Positions 9,132 to 19,912 of a DNA stretch of 64,000 nucleotides are shown in pieces. The notes under the pieces are model-generated. The model saw only the letters and a program-made list of their open reading frames with translations, searched no databases and was not told where the DNA came from. The position numbers and the translations under genes were made by a program. Source of the stretch: Paracoccaceae bacterium. GTDB taxonomy: Bacteria; Pseudomonadota; Alphaproteobacteria; Rhodobacterales; Rhodobacteraceae. Position 1 is the stretch's first letter. Each line of letters starts with the position of its first letter. Where the stretch lies: positions 124,001 through 188,000 of the forward strand of contig JABDLJ010000004.1 in assembly GCA_013003075.1 (NCBI GenBank). Direction: 5' to 3'.

Positions 9132-10118
9132 ATGACCCTTTCTTCCCCTGTCCGGCGATTTGCTGCGGCTGCACTGGCGCTGGCGGTTGCGTCAGGCAGC
9201 GCGTTGGCAAATCCCGACTTCTGGCGCCAGGAATGGCCGAATACCGACTTCGAAGAAACCAGCGTGGCAAACTGGAGCGAGATCCTGTCGGGCGGCCCGC
9301 CCAAGGATGGCATCCCGGCGCTGGACGATCCCAGCTTCATCTCTGTCGCCGACGAGACCCGCATCGGTGACCGCGAGCCGGTGATCGCCGTCGAGATCGA
9401 GGGCCAGACCCCGCGGGCCTATCCGATCCGCTATCTGACCTGGCATGAGATCGTCAACGATGTGATTGGCGATGTGCCCGTCGCGGTCACGTTCTGCCCC
9501 TTGTGCAACTCGGGCATCACCTTCGACCGGCGCGTGGGAAGCGAATTGCTTAGCTTCGGTGTGTCCGGCAAGCTGCGCAATTCCGACATGGTCATGTATG
9601 ACCGCGAGACCGAAAGCTGGTGGCAGCAGGCGGTGGGCGAGGGGATCGTCGGCACCCATACCGGCACCGAACTGACCCAGTTGCCGACCTGGATGGAAAG
9701 CTGGGGCGAGTTCAAGGCCCGCAATCCCGGCGGCATGGTGATGGACGAGCCGGGCTGGCGCCGGCCCTATGGCAACAATCCCTATACCAACTACGACAGC
9801 TCGGCCCGCCCGTTCCTTTATTCCGGTGAACTGCCGCCGCACGGCATCGAGCCCTTGGCCCGCGTGGTGCGCGTCGGCCAGGCCGCCTGGCCAGTTGGGC
9901 GCCTGCGCTCGGAGCCGCAGATCACCGAGAACGGCGTGATCCTGTCCTGGAACGCCGGTCAGGCCTCGGCGCTTGACAGCCGGCGCATAGAAAACGGCAA
10001 GGATGTCGGGACGATCCGGGTGCGCGACGCCTCGGGCGCGGATGTGCCGCACGATGTGATGTTCGCCTTTGCCTTCCACGCCTTCTTTCCTGACGGCGAG
10101 TGGATGCTGGCCAACTGA
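9132..10118 (+). CDS. Exported DUF3179 domain protein
   Basis: 328-residue protein with a signal peptide (residues ~1-24, ending ASGSALA). DUF3179 hallmarks are visible: the VPVAVTFCPLCNSGITFDRRV segment with a CxxC pair, YDRETESWWQQAVGEGIVG, and YGNNPYTNYDSS. The biochemical function of the family is not established. The ATG at 9132 was preferred over a TTG six bases earlier because the AAGGAG box at 9117-9122 then has a 9-base spacing. A terminator-like hairpin follows. Confidence 0.85.
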   Translation: MTLSSPVRRFAAAALALAVASGSALANPDFWRQEWPNTDFEETSVANWSEILSGGPPKDGIPALDDPSFISVADETRIGDREPVIAVEIEGQTPRAYPIRYLTWHEIVNDVIGDVPVAVTFCPLCNSGITFDRRVGSELLSFGVSGKLRNSDMVMYDRETESWWQQAVGEGIVGTHTGTELTQLPTWMESWGEFKARNPGGMVMDEPGWRRPYGNNPYTNYDSSARPFLYSGELPPHGIEPLARVVRVGQAAWPVGRLRSEPQITENGVILSWNAGQASALDSRRIENGKDVGTIRVRDASGADVPHDVMFAFAFHAFFPDGEWMLAN

Positions 10119-10132
10119 CCGAAGCCCTTCGG

Positions 10133-10163
10133 CGGCGCGCGGCCTCGCTGCGCGCCGCTTTTG
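10133..10163 (+). terminator. Probable intrinsic terminator after DUF3179 gene
   Basis: CGGCGCGC (10133-10140) pairs perfectly with GCGCGCCG (10150-10157) over a 9-base loop, followed by CTTTT. It starts 15 bases after the DUF3179 stop codon. Confidence 0.6.
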
Positions 10164-10171
10164 GGCTCGGA

Positions 10172-11107
10172 CTAGCGCCTTCTCAGACAGGAAAGTGCCC
10201 GCGTTCCCGGCCCCAAAAACAGCGTTGGCCCGAGCCGGCGAACCCTGGCCCCGGTCCCCAGTTTGAACCGCGCAATGCCGCGCAGCCGCTCGGTGTCGAG
10301 TGTTCCCAGATCGATCCTGACAAATCCCTGCTCGGCAAGCTGCTGCGCGGCCGCCCATAAAAGCAAATGCTGCGCGCAGGCGGTGCGGCCTTTTTCGGTG
10401 TTAAGCGCGATGTGTTAGGTGGCGATCGGCGCGTGCAGCAGAAAAAGTGCTTCGGCAAGGCATCTGCCGTCCCGCGCATGGACCGAGTAGGCCCGTGTGG
10501 CCTGCTTTCCGGTCCCGGCCCAGGCCGCCGTCAGCGCGGCGGGATAGCCACGATAGCGGCGCGCCCTTTGCTGCGCGACGTCCCTGTCCAGCAGCGCAAC
10601 AAGCCGGGCCGCGCCCGGCGCCGCGCTTTGCAGGTGAAGCCCGGCGCGTTCGGCCCGCGCCAGGCTGTGACGCCAGGTCTGACGCAGCCCGGCCCGAAGC
10701 GCGGCGTGTTCCCCGCAGATATCCCACTCGGCGACGCTGGCAGGGGTCACGATCTTGGTCGCTCCGGATATCCCGGCACCATTCGGCGTCTCCTCCGGGG
10801 TCAAAAGGACGCCCGATGCCACGCCGTGCCGAAGCCGAGCCGCCAATGCCTCCAGCCCGGTCTGTCGCCGTGCCGGATCCGGCGTCTCCCAAATCGGCCC
10901 GCGGGATATCAGCGCCACGGGCAGCACTTTCGCGATGCGCCGGCGCAGAACAAGCGCCTGCCCCACGGGCCCCTGCCGGTCGCGCAAAACGGCGCGGCAG
11001 GCCGGTTGCCCCAGCGCCTGCAGCGCGGCGCCAAAGCGCCAATGCTGCTGAAAGGGTTGCGGCGGGCCGGTTGTCTGGCGCGCGGCGCTATGAATTTCGA
11101 TGTCCAC
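10172..11107 (-). pseudogene. Acetyltransferase (GNAT/FemAB-like) gene interrupted by one in-frame stop
   Basis: The frame starting at 11107 (MDIEIHSAARQTTG, then FQQHWRFGAALQALG) reads as a GNAT-superfamily protein for 230 residues, up to ALFLLHAPIAT. It then meets a TAA at 10415-10417. The same frame continues without a shift as HIALNTEKGRTACAQHLLLW...RIDLGTLDTERLRGIARFKLGTGARVRRLG and ends at a TAG at 10172. The downstream part is clearly the C-terminal half of the same fold (LGTLDTE..GIARFKLGTGA). In relatives the residue after IAT is typically Tyr, so TAY to TAA is the simplest event. Nonfunctional gene, recent nonsense mutation, or sequencing error are the options; the rest of the frame is well preserved. 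Total length with the stop ignored is 311 residues. Confidence 0.75.
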
Positions 11108-11146
11108 GCACCTGTTAAGACGGTGAAAACCTAAATCGTGATTAAC

Positions 11147-11299
11147 ATGAAGCTAATGGCTCGCCGCCGATCTCTGCGCGCCCACGCGCCGCCACCGCGA
11201 CCCACATTTCTGGGGGCGCTTCTGCTTGCGATCTACCTGTCGCTACCGGTCTTTGCGATCCTGTCGCTGGCCGAACTGGCCTGGCGCGCCGTGTTCTGA
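11147..11299 (+). CDS. Small single-pass membrane protein, 50 residues, unknown
   Basis: Short ORF with a basic N-terminus (MKLMARRRSLRAHAPPPRP) followed by one strongly hydrophobic helix (TFLGALLLAIYLSLPVFAIL) and a short tail ending LAWRAVF. The positive-inside rule puts the N-terminus in the cytoplasm. It lies between the broken acetyltransferase and tyrS with its own frame and typical GC-rich codon use. No strong Shine-Dalgarno is visible before either ATG (11147 or 11156), which lowers confidence. Function unknown. Confidence 0.5.
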   Translation: MKLMARRRSLRAHAPPPRPTFLGALLLAIYLSLPVFAILSLAELAWRAVF

Positions 11300-11355
11300 G
11301 CTTGCCGCCCATGCGGGCATGACCCTGCGGCCGTCACCGCCGGCGGACCAGCCGA

Positions 11356-12609
11356 TCAGCCGTCCAGCGTCACAAGAGCGTGGCGCTTCTTGCCCGCAGA
11401 CAGCTTCACTGTGCCCGAAAGCTCGCCCTTGCCGAGCATCAGTCCCGCATCGCTGACAGCGGCATCGTTCATGCGCGCACCGCCCTCGGCGATGAGCCGC
11501 TTGGCCTCTTTGCCGGAATTCGCGAGCCCCGAGCGCACGAACAGCTGAACGATCGAGATGCCGCCTTCGACGTCGCCCGCACTGAGCGCCAGCGTGGGCA
11601 GCTCGTCCCCGACGCCGCCCTTTTCAAAGACCTCGCGCGCGGTCGCCTCGGCGGCCGCAGCGGTTTCGGCGCCGCGGCAAAGTCCGGTGACCTCGTTGGC
11701 AAGAATGACCTTGGCGGCGTTGATCTCCGATCCGCCAAGCGCCCCGAGGCGCTGGCATTCATCGACCGGCAGCTCGGTGAACATCTTCAGGAACTTGCCG
11801 ACATCGGCATCGTCGACGTTGCGCCACCACTGCCAGAAATCATAGCCCGACATCATGTCTTCATTGAGCCAGATCGCGCCCTCGGCGGATTTGCCCATCT
11901 TCTTGCCGTCCGAACGGGTCACCAGCGGCGTGGTTAGCCCGAAGGCTTCGGTGCCCTCGACGCGGCGGATAAGATCGGCGCCCGAGACGATGTTGCCCCA
12001 CTGGTCCGAGCCGCCCATTTGCAGGATGCAGCCGTAGCGGCGATGCAGTTCCAGAAAGTCATACGCCTGCAGCAGCATGTAGTTGAATTCGATGAAGCTG
12101 AGCGCCTGCTCGCGGTCGAGCCGCGATTTCACCGACTCGAATGCCAGCATCCGGTTGATCGTGAAATGCCGGCCGATATCGCGCAGAAAGTCGATATAGC
12201 GAAGCTCGTCCAGCCACTCGGCATTGTTCGGCATCAGCGCGTCCTGCGGCCCGTCGCCGTAGGTGATGTAGCTGTCGAAGACGCGCCGGATCGAGGCCGC
12301 GTTCTCGTCGATCTGCTCTACCGTGATCAGGCGGCGCATCTCGTCCTTGCCCGAAGGATCGCCGACCTTGGTGGTGCCGCCGCCCATAAGGGTGATCGGC
12401 CGGTGCCCGGTCTTTTGCAGCCAGCGCAGAAGCATGATCTGCACAAGGTTGCCGATATGCAGCGAACTGGCCGTCAGATCATAGCCGATATACGCGGTGA
12501 TCGGCCCGCGGCTCATCCGGGCGTCGAGCTCTTGCAGATCGGTGCAGTCGGCCATGAAGCCGCGTTCGATAATCGTCGCCAGGAAGTCCGATTTCGGGTG
12601 GTAGGTCAT
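11356..12609 (-). CDS. tyrS: Tyrosyl-tRNA synthetase
   Basis: Class I aminoacyl-tRNA synthetase that charges tRNA-Tyr. 417 residues. The Rossmann catalytic domain carries the HIGH-type motif as HIGN ([10 protein letters not shown]) and the KMSKS-type loop as KMGKS ([12 protein letters not shown]). The tyrosine pocket is in [15 protein letters not shown] and [13 protein letters not shown]. The C-terminus has the S4 RNA-binding domain (residues ~345-415, [18 protein letters not shown]). Start at 12609, divergent from anmK with 58 bases between the chosen starts. Confidence 0.96.
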   Translation of the reverse strand: MTYHPKSDFLATIIERGFMADCTDLQELDARMSRGPITAYIGYDLTASSLHIGNLVQIMLLRWLQKTGHRPITLMGGGTTKVGDPSGKDEMRRLITVEQIDENAASIRRVFDSYITYGDGPQDALMPNNAEWLDELRYIDFLRDIGRHFTINRMLAFESVKSRLDREQALSFIEFNYMLLQAYDFLELHRRYGCILQMGGSDQWGNIVSGADLIRRVEGTEAFGLTTPLVTRSDGKKMGKSAEGAIWLNEDMMSGYDFWQWWRNVDDADVGKFLKMFTELPVDECQRLGALGGSEINAAKVILANEVTGLCRGAETAAAAEATAREVFEKGGVGDELPTLALSAGDVEGGISIVQLFVRSGLANSGKEAKRLIAEGGARMNDAAVSDAGLMLGKGELSGTVKLSAGKKRHALVTLDG

Positions 12610-12667
12610 ATCAACTCGCGTATTCTTTGCCCGCGCTTATATCGGCGGGATGGGGCAAGGAAAAGAG

Positions 12668-13780
12668 ATGAAGATCACAGGTCCGGTCTGGGCGCTTGGG
12701 GCGATGTCGGGCACTTCGCTGGACGGGGTGGACGCGGCCATGCTGCGCACCGACGGGAACCGGATTTTCGAATTCGGCGAGACTGCGTACCGGGCCTATA
12801 CCGGGGCCGAGCGCGCGGTCCTGCGCACTGCCCTTGGACGCGAGCCGGGCGAGCCGGGCGTCGAGGAGGCCGCCGAAGTGGTCGAGACGGCGCATGCGGC
12901 GCTTCTGTCGCAGATGGACGGCGCGCAGATCGTCGGCTTTCATGGCCAGACGCTGAGCCACCGTCCGCATGTTCCCAGCACGCACCAGGCGGGCAGCGGC
13001 GACATCTTGGCCGAAATCCTCGGGCTGCCGGTGGTCTGGGATTTTCGCTCGGCCGATATGGAACTGGGCGGGCAGGGTGCACCCCTCGCGCCTTTCTTTC
13101 ACCATGCCTGCGCGCGCTGGGCGGGCGAGACCGCGCCGCTGGCCGTCCTGAACATCGGCGGCGTCAGCAACCTGACCTGGCTCGATCCGTCCATCGAGCG
13201 GCCCGAGGCGCCGGGCGCGCTTCTGGCCTTCGACACCGGGCCGGGAAATGCGCCTCTGAACGATCTCATGCAGGCGCGCCGGGGCGCGGCGATGGACCAA
13301 GGCGGCGCGCTTGCCCGCCTGGGCACCATCGCCGCAGGCGTGCTCGAAGAGCTGATGGAGCAGCCCTACTTCTACAAAGCGCCGCCCAAGTCGCTCGACC
13401 GGGACGATTTTTCGGGGATGGCGGCCAAGGTGGGCGGTCTTAGCGACGCGGACGCCGCGGCCACCTTGACCGCGGTGATCGCAGCGGCGGTCATGCGCGG
13501 GATGGAGCATTGCCCAAGCCCGCCGACAAGACTGCTGGTCACCGGCGGCGGGCGGCATAACCCGGTCATCATGGAGATGCTGGCGGCATCGGGCGATTGC
13601 CCGGTGGAGCCGGTAGAGGCGATCGGGCTCGATGGCGACATGCTGGAGGCGCAGGCCTTTGCCTATCTCGCGGTGCGCGTGGCGCGAGGGCTTTCGACCT
13701 CGGCGCCGGGCACGACCGGGGTCGCGGCGCCGGTCGGGGGCGGCAAGCTGAGCCGGCCGGGCTCGCTTGGGGGCGGATAA
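12668..13780 (+). CDS. anmK: Anhydro-N-acetylmuramic acid kinase
   Basis: Peptidoglycan recycling: phosphorylates and opens 1,6-anhydro-MurNAc to MurNAc-6-phosphate in the cytoplasm. The ASKHA-fold ATPase motifs are visible: [16 protein letters not shown] at the N-terminus, [35 protein letters not shown], and [17 protein letters not shown]. 370 residues from the ATG at 12668, preceded by AAGGAAAAGAG; an ATG 18 bases upstream (12650) is also possible but has a poorer ribosome site. The gene converges with the cupin gene across 30 bases. Confidence 0.94.
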   Translation: MKITGPVWALGAMSGTSLDGVDAAMLRTDGNRIFEFGETAYRAYTGAERAVLRTALGREPGEPGVEEAAEVVETAHAALLSQMDGAQIVGFHGQTLSHRPHVPSTHQAGSGDILAEILGLPVVWDFRSADMELGGQGAPLAPFFHHACARWAGETAPLAVLNIGGVSNLTWLDPSIERPEAPGALLAFDTGPGNAPLNDLMQARRGAAMDQGGALARLGTIAAGVLEELMEQPYFYKAPPKSLDRDDFSGMAAKVGGLSDADAAATLTAVIAAAVMRGMEHCPSPPTRLLVTGGGRHNPVIMEMLAASGDCPVEPVEAIGLDGDMLEAQAFAYLAVRVARGLSTSAPGTTGVAAPVGGGKLSRPGSLGGG

Positions 13781-13810
13781 AGCTCTGGCGTGGCCATCAG
13801 CGCGCGCATC

Positions 13811-14233
13811 TCAGCGCGGTATGTCGAAGCCGGGCGGGGCAAGCGTGAAGCCCTCGAACTGAAATCCGGGGCTGACGGTGCAGCCCACCAGCGTCCAGCC
13901 AGCTTCGGCCCGCGCCGATTGCCAGGCGTCCTTGGCGACGACGATTTGCGGGATCTGCCCGGCGTCAAGATCGGGGCCGAGCAGGATATCGCGGGCCGGG
14001 CCGCTCTTGGTTTCGGCCAGTGACAGAACCAGCGGGGCGCCGGCATAGAAATGCCAGATCTCAGTGGCATCGACCTTGTGCCAGTGGCTTGTCTCGCCGT
14101 CTTTCAAAAGGAAATAGATGCAGGTGCCGGCCGGGCGCCCCGAGGCGCTGTCTTCGGCCCAGGTCTGCCGGTACCAGCCGCCTTCGGGGTGCGGCTTCAG
14201 CTGAAGACGGGCGATCAGATCTTCCGGCGTCAT
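13811..14233 (-). CDS. Cupin-fold DUF985 family protein
   Basis: 140-residue single-domain cupin. Family signs are MTPEDLIARLQLKPHPEGGWYRQTW at the N-terminus, YFLLKDGETSHWHKVDATEIWHFYAG with the histidines and glutamate expected around a cupin metal site, and a late AGWTLVGCTVSPGFQFEGFTLA. Some relatives resemble epimerases or sugar-binding proteins; the substrate is unknown. It lies downstream of the DUF2185 gene on the same strand (about 90 bases apart). Confidence 0.8.
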   Translation of the reverse strand: MTPEDLIARLQLKPHPEGGWYRQTWAEDSASGRPAGTCIYFLLKDGETSHWHKVDATEIWHFYAGAPLVLSLAETKSGPARDILLGPDLDAGQIPQIVVAKDAWQSARAEAGWTLVGCTVSPGFQFEGFTLAPPGFDIPR

Positions 14234-14282
14234 GACGCGCCGGGGCGCGAGGGGGGCGAGAGCACGGCCATAAACGCAATGA

Positions 14283-14299
14283 CAGCCGGAAACCGGCTG
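14283..14299 (-). terminator. Hairpin after DUF2185 gene, weak terminator candidate
   Basis: CAGCCGG and CCGGCTG form a perfect 7-base stem with a 3-base loop, just past the stop codon of the DUF2185 gene on the minus strand. No U-run follows. Confidence 0.3.
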
Positions 14300-14322
14300 C
14301 CATGCAAGGGGTCTGAGGGGGC

Positions 14323-15006
14323 TTAGCCCTGAAGCGTGATCGGCAGAAAGCCCGTCGCATCGGGCGGGCGCTGAAAGGCCTGGCCCGGTTTGGCGGACAG
14401 AAGCTCCAGAAAGCTGTCATCGCGGTTGAGAACCACGCCGATGGCCATGAACGGCGCATCGATGGCATCGAGATCGGCATGCTCGTCTGCGCACAGGCGC
14501 CAGCCGGTGTCGGGATAAGCGCTGCCTTCAAGCTTGGCGGGCTGTTCGCGGAACAAAAAGCGCACCGGAAGGCCGTCTTCGGTGATGCGCGGGTCGACGC
14601 GGGCGCGGGCGAACCAGATGTCCTGGCCGTCGTCGAACTGGTCGCGCACCTCTTCGTCTTCCCAGTAGATCGCGATGATCTGGTGCGATTCGAAGGTCAG
14701 GATATCGCCCTGGGTCAGGCCGGGGATATGAAACGGCTCATTCTCAAGCCGCCCGGAGAAGCGGTGCCCGTCGCGAGACAGGATCGTCACCCACATCCGC
14801 TCGGGTCCGGCCTCTTCAGAGGCGGGCACGGCGTCGAAGATGAGCTTTACCGCATTCCCGGGCGCCAGAACCAACAGCTCTGCCGCCGACGGCATTTGAA
14901 ACGTATAAGGATTGTCGCGCGCCAGCGGGCGCGGGTCGGCAATGTGATATCCACCAGGTGTCTTGAACTGGTTACGCGTGAACAACTTCTTAATCTGAGC
15001 GAACAT
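14323..15006 (-). CDS. DUF2185 domain protein
   Basis: 227-residue soluble protein without signal peptide. The C-terminal half (GWRLCADEHADLDAIDAPFMAIGVVLNRDDSFLELL region) matches the DUF2185/Imm33-like pattern. The N-terminal half (PGNAVKLIFDAV, MWVTILSRDGHRFSGRLENEP, GDILTFESHQIIAIYWED) resembles the DUF2314-type small beta domain often fused to it. The ATG at 15006 was chosen because AAGGA (minus strand, 15018-15014) is then 7 bases away. Function unproven; in other bacteria the domain occurs in immunity proteins, but nothing toxin-like is adjacent here. Confidence 0.65.
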   Translation of the reverse strand: MFAQIKKLFTRNQFKTPGGYHIADPRPLARDNPYTFQMPSAAELLVLAPGNAVKLIFDAVPASEEAGPERMWVTILSRDGHRFSGRLENEPFHIPGLTQGDILTFESHQIIAIYWEDEEVRDQFDDGQDIWFARARVDPRITEDGLPVRFLFREQPAKLEGSAYPDTGWRLCADEHADLDAIDAPFMAIGVVLNRDDSFLELLSAKPGQAFQRPPDATGFLPITLQG

Positions 15007-15181
15007 CAACTCGATCCTTATTGCACTTGTTACTTTGGATAATATGCAGGGGGATCGCGGCAGCCTTTGGGCGCCTTCGGGACGTTATGACGAATTCTTC
15101 GCCATCAAATCGGACGGAATGGGGCAGGGCAGGTGGTGGCCCTTATGGAAAGGGCGCACGCGCTACTATGATCAAAGACGG

Positions 15182-15197
15182 GCGCCCCGTCGGGCGC
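15182..15197 (-). terminator. GC hairpin downstream of eno
   Basis: GCGCCC (15182-15187) and GGGCGC (15192-15197) form a 6-base stem with a 4-base loop, 89 bases past the enolase stop. On the minus strand only CCGTCTTTG follows, so the U-run is poor. The surrounding 15007-15285 interval holds no other gene I can support. Confidence 0.35.
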
Positions 15198-15285
15198 TGA
15201 ATGTTACCCGGACGAGGGGCAGGGTCTTCCATTAGTTTGAACGAGGCTGCGCCGGCAGTCAGTGGCGCAACCGGTGCGCTCAGGC

Positions 15286-17499
<2,214 letters not shown>

Positions 17500-17503
<4 letters not shown>

Positions 17504-17919
17504 CCGCGTTTGTCACGCTTGGGAACGCCGTAAAGCTCCAGCCGGTGGCCGCGCAGGTCATAGCCCAACTTGGCCGCGATCCGCTCTTGCAGGGCCTCGA
17601 TCTCTTCGTCCACAAACTCGATCACTTCGCCGGACTGGATATCTATGAGATGATCGTGGTGATCGCGCTCGGCGTCCTCATACCGTGCGCGGCCATCGCC
17701 GAACTCGTGTTTTTCAAGGATGCCGGCCTCTTCGAAAAGCTTGACGGTCCGATAGACAGTGGCCAGCGAAATGCGCGGGTCGGCTTCGCTTGCGCGCGCG
17801 TACAGCTCTTCGACGTCGGGATGATCGTCGGCGTCCTCGAGGACCTTCGCGATCGTGCGCCTTTGATCGGTCAGGCGCAGGCCGCTGTCCTCGCAGCGAG
17901 CGATGATGGTCTTTGGCAT
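17500..17919 (-). CDS. Fur-family metal-responsive transcriptional regulator
   Basis: 139 residues. N-terminal winged helix (GLRLTDQRRTIAKVLEDADDHPDVEELY ... ISLATVYRTVKLFEEAGIL with the Fur recognition helix), then the dimerisation/metal domain with the histidine cluster RDHHDHLIDIQSGEVIEFVD. In Rhodobacterales the single Fur homologue commonly acts as a manganese regulator (Mur), so the metal may be Mn rather than Fe. No C-terminal CxxC pair is present, so no structural zinc site of that kind. Start at 17919; its stop overlaps the DMT transporter start. Confidence 0.9.
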
Positions 17920-17990
17920 CTCCGTGTCCCCGAAACCCTCTGGCCCTGATTAAACGATCGCCGGCGCGGCTTGAAGCCCCATTCGCGGCC

Positions 17991-18848
17991 TCACAGGGTC
18001 AGCCGTCCTTGCATGACGCGCACCGCCTGACCGCCGATCGCGACGCTTGAGACCGCGCCGCCCTCGGCTTCCGCGCGGGCCAGGATCAGGCTTGGCCGGC
18101 CCATCTCGACGCCTTGCGCGATGCGCAGCGACAGGCTGCGGCCTTCGCGCTGCGAAAGATACGCGGTTAGCGCCGCCGCGGCAGATCCCGTGGCTGGATC
18201 TTCGGGGATATTGTCGAGCGGCGCGAACACGCGCGCCTGCAGATCGTCTCCGGCGCGGGTATAGGCGAGGATCGCGAAATCAAGCTCGGAGGGGTACTTG
18301 TCGGCGCATTGCCGGAACGCATCCGTTGCGGTCTGGATGCGCGACAGCGCGTCCCGGCCTGTCAGCGCAACCAGAACGAACCCAAGCCCGACCGAGGCCA
18401 TGACCGGCGGGTGCTGGTCGGTGCGGATGTCCTGCGCGGGCAGGGACAGGCAGGCGGCGCAATCGGCGACATCGATGCTGTGCGTGACCTGCAGCGGGTG
18501 GGTTGTGATGAACTCGGCGGCGCCGGCGTCCACCCGGCAGGGGATCGGGCCGACCCCAAGTTCAAGCACCAGGTCGCTGCCGCGCCCCAGATCACACAGC
18601 GCAATCGCGGTGCCGATGGTCGGATGGCCCGCAAAGGGCACTTCCATGGTCGGCGTGAAGATCCGCACCCTGGCCGTGTGGCGCGCATCCTGCGGCGGAT
18701 AGACGAACGTGGTCTCGGAGAAGTTGAACTCGCGCGCGATCTTCTGAAGCCGGTCCTCGGGCAGGGCGCTGGCGTCGGGGATCACCGCCAGGGGATTGCC
18801 GCCAAACGCGGTATCGGTGAATACGTCGTAAACCACGTAGTCGGTCAT
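17991..18848 (-). CDS. PhzF family isomerase-like protein
   Basis: 285 residues, two similar alpha/beta lobes. N-terminal VVYDVFTDTAFGGNPLAVI, then REFNFSETTFVYPP containing the family's catalytic glutamate, PFAGHPTIGTAIAL, and the C-terminal DPATGSAAAALTAYL repeat signature. The family name comes from phenazine synthesis, but most members, including those in genomes without phenazine genes, are uncharacterised. No phenazine genes are near. It stands alone: 71 bases downstream of it the fur gene runs the same way, too far for coupling. Confidence 0.85.
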   Translation of the reverse strand: MTDYVVYDVFTDTAFGGNPLAVIPDASALPEDRLQKIAREFNFSETTFVYPPQDARHTARVRIFTPTMEVPFAGHPTIGTAIALCDLGRGSDLVLELGVGPIPCRVDAGAAEFITTHPLQVTHSIDVADCAACLSLPAQDIRTDQHPPVMASVGLGFVLVALTGRDALSRIQTATDAFRQCADKYPSELDFAILAYTRAGDDLQARVFAPLDNIPEDPATGSAAAALTAYLSQREGRSLSLRIAQGVEMGRPSLILARAEAEGGAVSSVAIGGQAVRVMQGRLTL

Positions 18849-18917
18849 GCGGATCTTCCCCCCGGCCGCTGCAATACAGGCAAGCCTAAACGCACCAGAT
18901 CACGTTGAAAACACGAT

Positions 18918-18941
18918 AAAAGGCCCGCCAAGCAGCGAGCC
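18918..18941 (-). terminator. Intrinsic terminator after the DUF533 gene
   Basis: On the minus strand GGCTCGC (18941-18935) pairs with GCGGGCC (18928-18922), including one G-U pair, across a 6-base loop. TTTTATCG follows. It begins 20 bases after the DUF533 stop codon. Confidence 0.65.
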
Positions 18942-18961
18942 TTGCCAATAAACCGCGCCGG

Positions 18962-19816
18962 TCAGCTGTATAGCTTGGGCGCACCCATCTGCTCGTGGAT
19001 ATCGTTGACGAGCGGCGCATCAAGCTGAAGCTCCTGCGCCAGACCGTGCAGATATTGCGCCTCGTTGCGGTTGTCGAGATCGATACCCATCACCGACATG
19101 GCATAAACCTGCGGCTCCAGCCCGGGCGGCACGTCCCGGGCCAGCGCGCGGGCATCCACCGGCTTGCCCAGCGCTTCGTTGACGAACGCGCGCTCTTCGG
19201 CCGAGATGTCGCCAAGGTGGCCGAGCAGCTTTTCCTGCTCTTGGGCATCGATCTTGCCATCCGATTTGGCGGCCATGACCATAGCCTGGATCATAAGCCC
19301 CGCAGCGGCCTCCTGATCGGCCGTCGGGTGCAGGTCCTGCTCGTCGCCGGCCAGTGCGGTATTCAGCATGTCGCCGAAGCCGCCGCCGCGGCCCGCCGGC
19401 GCACCCGAGGCGCTGCCCGCGATCGCACCCAAAAGCCCGCCGAGCCCGCCTAGCCCGCCACTGTCGGCACCTGCGCGATTGGCCAGCCCGCCCAGAAGAT
19501 CGTCAAGGCCGCCCGTTTGCCCTGACGGCATCGCGCCACCGGCCATCGAAAGATCATCCGTTTGCGCGCCGGCTGGGCGGCTGGACCGGCTCAGTCCTTC
19601 CAGCATTCCGCCAAGCCCGCCGCCTTGTTGTGCCTGCGTGCCAGCACCGGCGCCGCCGCCCAAGAGCGAGCCGAGAAGACCGTCCAGTTGCGACTGGGGC
19701 CCGCCGCCGGCCTCGCGAGACGACCCGCCGCCGCCTGCGCGCCGTGCCAGGTGGCCCGCGCCTTTCGCGACAGCCACGCCAATTGCGACTTTCGCCAGGG
19801 TTTTCATCAAGCTCAT
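18962..19816 (-). CDS. DUF533 / YebE-like protein with TerB-type C-terminal domain
   Basis: 284 residues. The N-terminus is a hydrophobic helix (MSLMKTLAKVAIGVAVAKGAG), then about 120 residues of Gly/Ala/Gln-rich low complexity (GLLGSLLGGGAGAG, GGLGGLGGLLGAIAG). The C-terminal half is a helical TerB-like bundle (AAAGLMIQAMVMAAKSDGKIDAQEQEKLL ... ALARDVPPGLEPQVYAMSVMGIDLD). DUF533 proteins are membrane-associated with unknown activity. A GGGAGGA box precedes the ATG at 19816. Confidence 0.8.
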   Translation of the reverse strand: MSLMKTLAKVAIGVAVAKGAGHLARRAGGGGSSREAGGGPQSQLDGLLGSLLGGGAGAGTQAQQGGGLGGMLEGLSRSSRPAGAQTDDLSMAGGAMPSGQTGGLDDLLGGLANRAGADSGGLGGLGGLLGAIAGSASGAPAGRGGGFGDMLNTALAGDEQDLHPTADQEAAAGLMIQAMVMAAKSDGKIDAQEQEKLLGHLGDISAEERAFVNEALGKPVDARALARDVPPGLEPQVYAMSVMGIDLDNRNEAQYLHGLAQELQLDAPLVNDIHEQMGAPKLYS

Positions 19817-19912
19817 AATATATCCTCCCAGATTAAATTCGGCCCCACTCTTGCACAGAGTTCCGGCAATTAAGAGTGCAAATTCGACGCATTGGGCGCG
19901 CCTCGCTGCGGC

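Noticed and set aside
12019-13443. 474-codon open frame on the plus strand across tyrS and anmK
   Set aside because: It crosses two well-supported genes and the second half is arginine/glycine-rich noise from another frame of anmK.
15035-15235. 66-codon plus-strand frame upstream of eno's 3' end
   Set aside because: TTG start without a ribosome site and a composition rich in Arg/Gly/Trp; it overlaps the GC hairpin and looks like chance.
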